From assembly GCA_004525055.1 (NCBI GenBank), contig SPDF01000044.1, forward strand, positions 1 to 9,499: a DNA stretch of 9,499 nucleotides, read 5' to 3'. The position numbers and the translations under genes are program-made. The stretch's first letter is position 1. Every line of letters begins with the position of its first letter. A model generated the notes under the pieces. The model searched no databases and was not told the DNA's origin. It was given only the letters and a program-made list of their open reading frames with translations. The stretch comes from Gemmatimonadales bacterium. GTDB taxonomy: Bacteria; Gemmatimonadota; Gemmatimonadetes; Gemmatimonadales; GWC2-71-9. Shown in pieces: positions 4,649 through 9,499 of this stretch.

Positions 4649-7105
4649 CTACCCCACGACCAAGTTCAGCAACCGTCCCGGCACATAGATCTGTTTCCGC
4701 AGTTCCTTCCCCTCCGTAAATCTCTTTACGGCGTCTTGCTGCATAGCCGCCGCCGCGATGGCCGCTTCCTCCGCGCCACGGGGCACGCGCACCTTGCCAC
4801 GCGTCTTGCCGTTGACCTGGACCGGGATGTCCATCATGTCTTCGACGGTCAGTCCCTCGTCCCACGTGGGCCAGGACGCCGAGAAGACCGTGGTCACACC
4901 ACCGAACCGTTCCCAACACTCCTCCGAGAAGTGTGGCGCGAAGGGCGCCAGCATCACGATCATATCTTTCACGATGTGGCGCTCCGAACAGTTGGTCTCC
5001 CGCATGGTGTTCAGCAATTCCATCAGGGCCGCGATGGCGGTGTTGTAACTCAACGCCTCCATCGCCTCGGTGACCTTTTTGACCGTCTGGTGCCGTTTCA
5101 CGACCACGGACTGGTGCACTTCCTGCCCTGCGAGCGTGACGTGCTCACACTGCCCCACGAGGTCCCAGACCTTCTCCAGGAATCGACGTGGGCCGCTGAT
5201 GCCGGAATCGCGGAAGTCCCCACCCTCCTGGAACGGTCCCAGGAACATCAGATACATCCGGAAGGTGTCCGCCCCCCACTTGGCGATGTACTCGTCGGGG
5301 ATGACGACGTTCCCCTTTGACTTCGACATCTTGGCGCCGTCTTTGACGATGAGTCCGTGGGCCCGAAACTTCGTGAACGGCTCCTCGAACAGCACGTGGC
5401 CGAGCTCGTGCAGCACCATCGCGATAAACCGCGAATACAGCAGGTGCAGCACGGCGTGCTCGTTGCCGCCGATGTACATCGTGACTGGGCACCAGCGCGC
5501 CGTGCGCGCCGAATCGAAGGGTCGGTCATCAATGTCAGTATTGGGATACCGCAGGTAGTACCACGCCGAATCGAGGAAGGTGTCAGAGACATCTGTCTCG
5601 CGACGCCCCTGCGCCCCGCATTCCGGACAAGGAACGAAATACCATTCCTCATGCCGAGCCAGAGGGGAAATGCCCGAATCGTCGGGGCGGAAGTCGTCGA
5701 TCGGCGGCAGCAGGACCGGCAGGTCCGCTTCCGGCACCGGTACCGGCCCGCAGGTCGGACAGTGGATGATCGGAATCGGCGGGCCCCAATAGCGTTGTCG
5801 CGAGATGCACCAGTCATACAGCCGGAAGCGCACCGTCCTCGTACCGTGGCCTTCGCGCTCGAGCCACGCGGTGATCTCCTGCAGCGCCTCGTCCGCGGGC
5901 CGGCCGCTCCACTGGCCGGAGTGCACCAGGGCATACCCCGCCGTGTCCGTCTCGGCCTCGAGCATCGGAGCGTCGGCATCCCGGCCTGCGCGCGCAAGCA
6001 CACGGGTAATCGGCAGCCCGAACTTCTGCGCGAAGGCGAAGTCCCGCTCGTCGTGCGCCGGCACCGCCATGATGGCACCGGTCCCGTATTCCATCAGGAC
6101 ATAGTCGGCGATCCAGATCGGAATCTTCCCACCGGTGGCGGGATTAACCGCATAGGCGCCCGTAAAGACTCCCGTCTTCTCCTTGTCCCCCACCTTGCGG
6201 GAGACCAGGTCGAGGGCAGCCACCTGCCCTCGGTACGCCTCAACCGTGGCCCGCTCCGCATCGGTGGTCAGCTGGGCGACGAGTGGATGCTCCGGGGCGA
6301 GCACCATGAAGGTGGCGCCGTACAGCGTGTCAGGTCGGGTGGTGTAGACCCGAATGGCGCCGCAGTCGCCATCGACCGCAAAATCGATCTCCGCGCCTTC
6401 CGAACGGCCGAGCCAGTTCCGTTGTGCCTGCGTGGTGGTGTCGGACCAGTCCATCTTCGAGCGGTCGTCGAGGTTGGCGAGCAGCCGCTCGGCGTAGTCG
6501 GTGATCCGGAAATACCACTGCTGCAGCGCCCGCTGCTCGACCTTCGTGTCGGGATGCCGTTCACAGAACCCGTTGATGACCTGTTCGTTGGCCAGCACCG
6601 TCTTGCACTCTGGACACCAGTTGACCAGGCCGTGCTTCCGGTACGCCTTCCCCGACGTGTAGAGCTGGAGAAAGAGCCACTGGGTCCACTTGTAATAGGC
6701 CGGATCAGTGGTGGACAGCACGTTGCGCCAGGAGAACATCCCGCCAACGCGCGTCAGCTGCCGCGTGAAGTTGGCGATGTTTCGCGGAATGAGCTCGGCG
6801 GGGTGAATGCCCAGTTTGATCGCGTAGTTTTCGGAGTGGATCCCGAAGGCGTCGAAGCCGATGGGCTCGAAGACATCGAACCCCTGCAACCGCTTGAATC
6901 GGCCGTATACGTCGCTGCCGGTGAAGGCGAACATGTTCCCGACATGCAGCCCCTCCGCGGAGGGATAGGGGAACATCATGAGGTTGTAGAATGGGCGCGC
7001 GGCGGCGTCAAGATCGGGCTCGTTGGTGTGGCGTTCGGCCCAGCGGGCCTGCCATTTGGCCTCGACAGCCTGCGGGTCGTAGCGGAACGATTGCTGGTCA
7101 GTCAT
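4649..7105 (-). CDS. leuS: Leucine--tRNA ligase (leucyl-tRNA synthetase)
   Basis: The 818-residue enzyme charges tRNA-Leu with leucine in the cytoplasm. The class I HIGH motif appears as HVGN (54-57) inside NLMMFPYPSAEGLHVGN. The KMSKS loop is intact at 592-596 (GAKMSKSKGN). The CP1 editing domain is present: threonine-rich TTRPDTLYG (255-263) and the HDERDFAF motif with D352 and D355, so post-transfer editing should work. Cysteine pairs occur at C164/C167 (NWCPEC) and again in the segment before the final catalytic part (CPTC and CPEC), suggesting zinc. The C-terminal anticodon-binding and tail regions complete the protein, which ends in LLNLVVG. The length is slightly short beside E. coli (about 860). 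The ATG at 7105 is chosen over an upstream frame start at 7252 because MTDQQSFRYDPQAVEAKWQ is the normal N-terminus. No Shine-Dalgarno is seen. Confidence 0.97.
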   Translation of the reverse strand: MTDQQSFRYDPQAVEAKWQARWAERHTNEPDLDAAARPFYNLMMFPYPSAEGLHVGNMFAFTGSDVYGRFKRLQGFDVFEPIGFDAFGIHSENYAIKLGIHPAELIPRNIANFTRQLTRVGGMFSWRNVLSTTDPAYYKWTQWLFLQLYTSGKAYRKHGLVNWCPECKTVLANEQVINGFCERHPDTKVEQRALQQWYFRITDYAERLLANLDDRSKMDWSDTTTQAQRNWLGRSEGAEIDFAVDGDCGAIRVYTTRPDTLYGATFMVLAPEHPLVAQLTTDAERATVEAYRGQVAALDLVSRKVGDKEKTGVFTGAYAVNPATGGKIPIWIADYVLMEYGTGAIMAVPAHDERDFAFAQKFGLPITRVLARAGRDADAPMLEAETDTAGYALVHSGQWSGRPADEALQEITAWLEREGHGTRTVRFRLYDWCISRQRYWGPPIPIIHCPTCGPVPVPEADLPVLLPPIDDFRPDDSGISPLARHEEWYFVPCPECGAQGRRETDVSDTFLDSAWYYLRYPNTDIDDRPFDSARTARWCPVTMYIGGNEHAVLHLLYSRFIAMVLHELGHVLFEEPFTKFRAHGLIVKDGAKMSKSKGNVVIPDEYIAKWGADTFRMYLMFLGPFQEGGDFRDSGISGPRRFLEKVWDLVGQCEHVTLAGQEVHQSVVVKRHQTVKKVTEAMEALSYNTAIAALMELLNTMRETNCSERHIVKDMIVMLAPFAPHFSEECWERFGGVTTVFSASWPTWDEGLTVEDMMDIPVQVNGKTRGKVRVPRGAEEAAIAAAAMQQDAVKRFTEGKELRKQIYVPGRLLNLVVG

Positions 7106-7113
7106 GATGGGTG

Positions 7114-7144
7114 GAAATCTACCCGCCGCCCGAGGGGGAGCCAA
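7114..7144 (-). promoter_or_regulatory. Candidate leuS promoter, TTG-N20-TAGATTTC
   Basis: Read on the minus strand, TTG (7144-7142) is followed after exactly 20 bases by TAGATTTC (7121-7114). The element ends eight bases before the leuS ATG, so the transcript would have almost no leader. This agrees with the absence of a Shine-Dalgarno sequence. Confidence 0.4.
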
Positions 7145-7160
7145 GCGCCATCGCAGCGCC

Positions 7161-7191
7161 TTGCTGCAGGGGACCGGCAAGCCTAAGTTTT
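7161..7191 (+). promoter_or_regulatory. Candidate chemoreceptor-gene promoter, TTG-N20-TAAGTTTT
   Basis: TTG at 7161-7163 and TAAGTTTT at 7184-7191 are separated by exactly 20 bases, the same spacing as the leuS candidate on the other strand. A start near 7196-7200 would leave a leader of roughly 30 bases containing the GGAG RBS at 7219-7222. Read as a flagellar sigma-28 site, TAAGTTTT fits the -35 only loosely and no good -10 follows. Confidence 0.4.
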
Positions 7192-7226
7192 CATGCACTC
7201 CCCACTTACATCGCCAGCGGAGCCCC

Positions 7227-8921
7227 ATGGCCGGCGTCAGGAAAGACCTCACCCGATCGCTCTACCTCTACGGCACCGCCGTACTGGTCCTTTTCGGTGC
7301 CCTCATGGCCGGGATCATGAACGGCAACGAGTCCCGCCACCTGCGTCGGAACCTCGACGAGCGGCTGGTCGGCCTCGCGGACCGTTCGGCGGCGCTCCTC
7401 GAGCAGGCGCTGGAGTACCAGCCCGAGGCCATGGCACGGCTCGCCGCCCCCGGGGCCGCTTCGGCCGACGCGGTGGCAGCGATCCGTGGGCTCCTGTCGA
7501 CCTCGCGAACCGAGGCCGATATAGCGCAGATCACCGTGCTGGGCGGCGGTGGCGCCGTCCTCTGGAGTAGCAGCCCAGCCGTGATGATCGGGTCCCAGAT
7601 CATCGAGGTGGAGGCGGCCACCGGGCGGAGTGGGCTGCAGCTACTCACCCTGACCCGCAACGGCGTCGCCTCCCGAGCCGCCGTCCTCCCTGTGGCCGGG
7701 GCCAACTGGCGCGTCGTGACCAGCGCGCCAGAGGCTGAACGCGTCGACCTCACCGGCAGCCTGGTCCTCTTCAGCATCCTGATCTTCACAACCGGCGGAA
7801 TCATCACCCTCTGGCTCCTGGCGCGCTGGCTCGATCGGCGCATCCTGGGCCCCCTGCTCGTCGCCGAGGACGTGGCCACGCAGGTGGCGCAGGGGAACCT
7901 CAGCGCCAATGTGAAGGAACTCGACGCGGCGGGGTCGGACGGGAACCGCCTGCTGCGGGCCATCGCGGCGATGGTCGGCGCCCTCCAGAACCTGGTCGGC
8001 GCTATTCGGGGCGCCTCGAGCGAAGCCGCCGCGATGGCCCAGCAGATCTCTGCGGCCACCGAGGAGATGTCGGCCTCGACCCAGGAGGTGGCGAGCACCA
8101 CCGCCGACCTGACCAACCGCGCCTCCAAGCAGGCGGGGGTCGTCCGCCTCGCCGCCAGCGATGCCGCCAAGATTCTCGGGATCGCTGAGGCGCTGGCTTC
8201 GGGCGCCACTCAGGCGGCGCAGCGGAACGCAGCGCTGGCGGCGCTGGCCCGCTCACACCGGGAACAGCTCGACCGCAGCACCACCGAACTCGCCAAGCTC
8301 ACCGAAGAGGTCGAACTCGGCGCGGAGGAGGCGGAGCTGCTGGCCGCCTCGTCCGAGGAAATCGAGAAGTTCATCACCCAGACGAAAGCCATCGCCAAGC
8401 AGACCCACATGCTGGCACTCAACGCCGCCATCGAGGCGGCGCGGGCGGGCGGCGAGGGTCGCGGCTTCAGCGTGGTGGCGGAAGAGGTCCGGAAGCTGGC
8501 GGGGCAGGCGGCCCAGGCGGCCACCTCCACGAGCGAAACTGTGCAGAGCGTCCTGGCGCGGGTGCATACCGCTCGGGAACGACTCCTCCGGCTGGCCCAA
8601 GGTGGCATCGTGGCCCGCGACGCCGCGCAGGCGGCCGCCGAGGGACTCCGCACCGTGGCGGAAGACGCCGACGCGAACGATCAGTGGACCCAGGCGATTT
8701 CCGCCTCGGCCAACGACGTCCGCATCCTGATCGACGGGATTGCCGGGCGCATGAAGGAAGTGTCCGCCGGCACGGAAGAGTACGCGGCCGCCGCCCAGCA
8801 AATCGCGGCGGCGGCGCAGGAACTCAATGCGTCAACGGAGGAGATTGCCTCCTCCGCCGGTCACCTCGCCGACGCGGCCGAGCGGCTCACCAACGCCGTC
8901 GGCGGATTCCGGGTGACCTAG
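7227..8921 (+). CDS. Methyl-accepting chemotaxis protein (transmembrane chemoreceptor)
   Basis: The 564-residue receptor has a first membrane helix at about 12-31, a periplasmic sensor at 32-177 and a second membrane helix at about 178-199. A HAMP domain (200-252) and a long cytoplasmic coiled coil follow. The sensor has a Cache/PAS-like stretch (ITVLGGGGAVLWSS, 102-115), but its ligand is unknown. The signalling tip QTHMLALNAAIEAARAGGEG (392-411), continuing RGFSVVAEEVRKLA, is intact and should contact CheA and CheW. Similar segments at 271-295 and 523-547 sit about 18 heptads on either side of the tip. They carry methylation-type sites (E279/E280, Q531/E532, E538/E539). Helix lengths suggest the 44-heptad class. 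There is no C-terminal CheR-tether pentapeptide. ATG 7227 has GGAG four bases upstream; the longer frame from 7104 would overlap leuS. No che gene is nearby, so it is an orphan receptor in this window. Confidence 0.93.
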   Translation: MAGVRKDLTRSLYLYGTAVLVLFGALMAGIMNGNESRHLRRNLDERLVGLADRSAALLEQALEYQPEAMARLAAPGAASADAVAAIRGLLSTSRTEADIAQITVLGGGGAVLWSSSPAVMIGSQIIEVEAATGRSGLQLLTLTRNGVASRAAVLPVAGANWRVVTSAPEAERVDLTGSLVLFSILIFTTGGIITLWLLARWLDRRILGPLLVAEDVATQVAQGNLSANVKELDAAGSDGNRLLRAIAAMVGALQNLVGAIRGASSEAAAMAQQISAATEEMSASTQEVASTTADLTNRASKQAGVVRLAASDAAKILGIAEALASGATQAAQRNAALAALARSHREQLDRSTTELAKLTEEVELGAEEAELLAASSEEIEKFITQTKAIAKQTHMLALNAAIEAARAGGEGRGFSVVAEEVRKLAGQAAQAATSTSETVQSVLARVHTARERLLRLAQGGIVARDAAQAAAEGLRTVAEDADANDQWTQAISASANDVRILIDGIAGRMKEVSAGTEEYAAAAQQIAAAAQELNASTEEIASSAGHLADAAERLTNAVGGFRVT

Positions 8922-9499
8922 GCGCCGCTCTCGGCGATCTCCGAGAGTGCCGACAGCAGACCGGCAAAGTGTCCCGGCGTGAGGTCTCCCATATGGCCGA
9001 TGCGGATCATCGCATCGGCCATTTCGTCGAGACCCGCGCCGATGGTCCAGCCCCGCTCCAGCAACGCCCCGGCCACGGCCCGACCGGTGGTTCCCTCCGG
9101 CACTCGCAGCGCGGATACCGTCCACGCCCTCCGGCCCTCGGGCGCGAAGAAACTGTAGCCCGGATGCGCCGCCACCCACTCCTCCATCATGGTCAGCATC
9201 GACCGATGCCGGCGCCACCGCGCCTCGACCCCGCCCTCGGCGTCGATCCGCTTCAGTTGGGCCTCGAGCGCCAGGTAGAGCGGGAGGGCCGGCGTCTGAG
9301 TCGGTTGATTGATCTTGACCGCCTCGTCGTGCAAAACCAGGTCGAAGTACCATCCCGGGTGGGCCTGCTCGCAGGCCCGCTCCATCATCGCGGGGGAAGC
9401 CACCGCCAGCGAGATGCCCGGGGGCATGGCCAACGCCTTCTGGGAGCCGGTAAAGACGAAGTCGAGCCCCCACGCGTCGGTCTCGACCGGCGAGCCGCC
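8918..9499 (-). CDS. Class V aminotransferase, alanine--glyoxylate / serine--pyruvate type (N-terminus cut by window edge)
   Basis: The frame is open from the right window edge to a TAG at 8918-8920, giving the last 193 residues of a protein expected to be about 360-390 long. The visible part starts just before the active site: DAWGLDFVFTGSQKALAMPPG, in which K20 of the fragment is the PLP-binding lysine. The following NQPTQTPALPLYLALEAQL and the C-terminal IRIGHMGDLTPGHF are typical of the alanine-glyoxylate / serine-pyruvate subgroup of PLP fold type I. Such enzymes move an amino group from alanine, serine or aspartate to glyoxylate or pyruvate. Substrate choice cannot be read from this half, and purine-catabolic relatives (PucG) are possible. 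Its stop codon overlaps that of the chemoreceptor gene on the other strand. The start, RBS and promoter are outside the window. Confidence 0.9.
   Translation of the reverse strand, partial: GGSPVETDAWGLDFVFTGSQKALAMPPGISLAVASPAMMERACEQAHPGWYFDLVLHDEAVKINQPTQTPALPLYLALEAQLKRIDAEGGVEARWRRHRSMLTMMEEWVAAHPGYSFFAPEGRRAWTVSALRVPEGTTGRAVAGALLERGWTIGAGLDEMADAMIRIGHMGDLTPGHFAGLLSALSEIAESGA

Noticed and set aside
3617..5320. 567-codon open frame on the plus strand spanning the oxidase and the end of leuS
   Set aside because: It crosses two well-supported genes and their intergenic hairpin in other frames, and its product is Arg/Gly/His-rich low-complexity sequence.
5357..7186. 609-codon open frame on the plus strand, antisense to leuS
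   Set aside because: It is the mirror of a clear LeuRS gene in GC-rich DNA. The translation is Arg/Pro/His/Gly-rich with no recognisable domain and no RBS or promoter of its own.
7104..7226. Upstream start for the chemoreceptor gene giving 41 extra residues
   Set aside because: It would overlap leuS head to head and put a basic, His-rich tail before the first membrane helix. ATG 7227 has a GGAG site.
7106..7252. Upstream start for leuS giving 49 extra residues
   Set aside because: The extension would run through the divergent promoter region and into the chemoreceptor gene, while MTDQQSFRYDP is a typical LeuRS N-terminus.

Overview
The window is a GC-rich (mid-60s percent by eye), densely coded stretch of bacterial chromosome holding eight protein genes, two of them cut by the window ends. 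Gene content, the ECF sigma / zinc anti-sigma / PDZ operon, and TTG-N19-20-TAnnTTT promoter-like motifs point to the FCB group, most likely Gemmatimonadota. This is inference from style and content, because no rRNA or other marker is present. I see no tRNA, rRNA, CRISPR array, transposase or phage gene.

Layout. Positions 1-2062 (minus strand) hold a tightly overlapped operon transcribed right to left: an ECF sigma factor, a membrane anti-sigma factor with a zinc motif, and an exported protein with two PDZ domains that runs off the left edge. Positions 2063-2254 form a divergent regulatory region carrying an unusual inverted pair of heptamer repeats. Positions 2255-4583 (plus) hold an MbfA-type fusion of a ferritin-like domain to a VIT1 transporter, then a lipoprotein two-domain multicopper oxidase with ceruloplasmin-like motifs. 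Between them lie a hairpin that covers the oxidase ribosome-binding site and a candidate internal promoter. Position 4649-7105 (minus) is leucyl-tRNA synthetase, converging on the oxidase across a short hairpin spacer. It is divergent from a methyl-accepting chemotaxis protein (7227-8921, plus). The MCP meets a class V aminotransferase (8918-9499, minus, partial) tail to tail, with both stop codons inside one CTAG.

How the genes may work together. Sigma, anti-sigma and PDZ protein look like one envelope-signalling unit. The MbfA-like protein and the multicopper oxidase look like an iron-detoxification pair: export of Fe(II) from the cytoplasm, then oxidation outside the membrane. LeuS, the chemoreceptor and the aminotransferase show no evident functional link to them.

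The most interesting leads are the ferritin-VIT1 plus ceruloplasmin-like ferroxidase cassette with its RBS-masking hairpin, the shared Bacteroidota-like promoter pattern, and the inverted heptamer repeats. Nothing here is an obviously new system.
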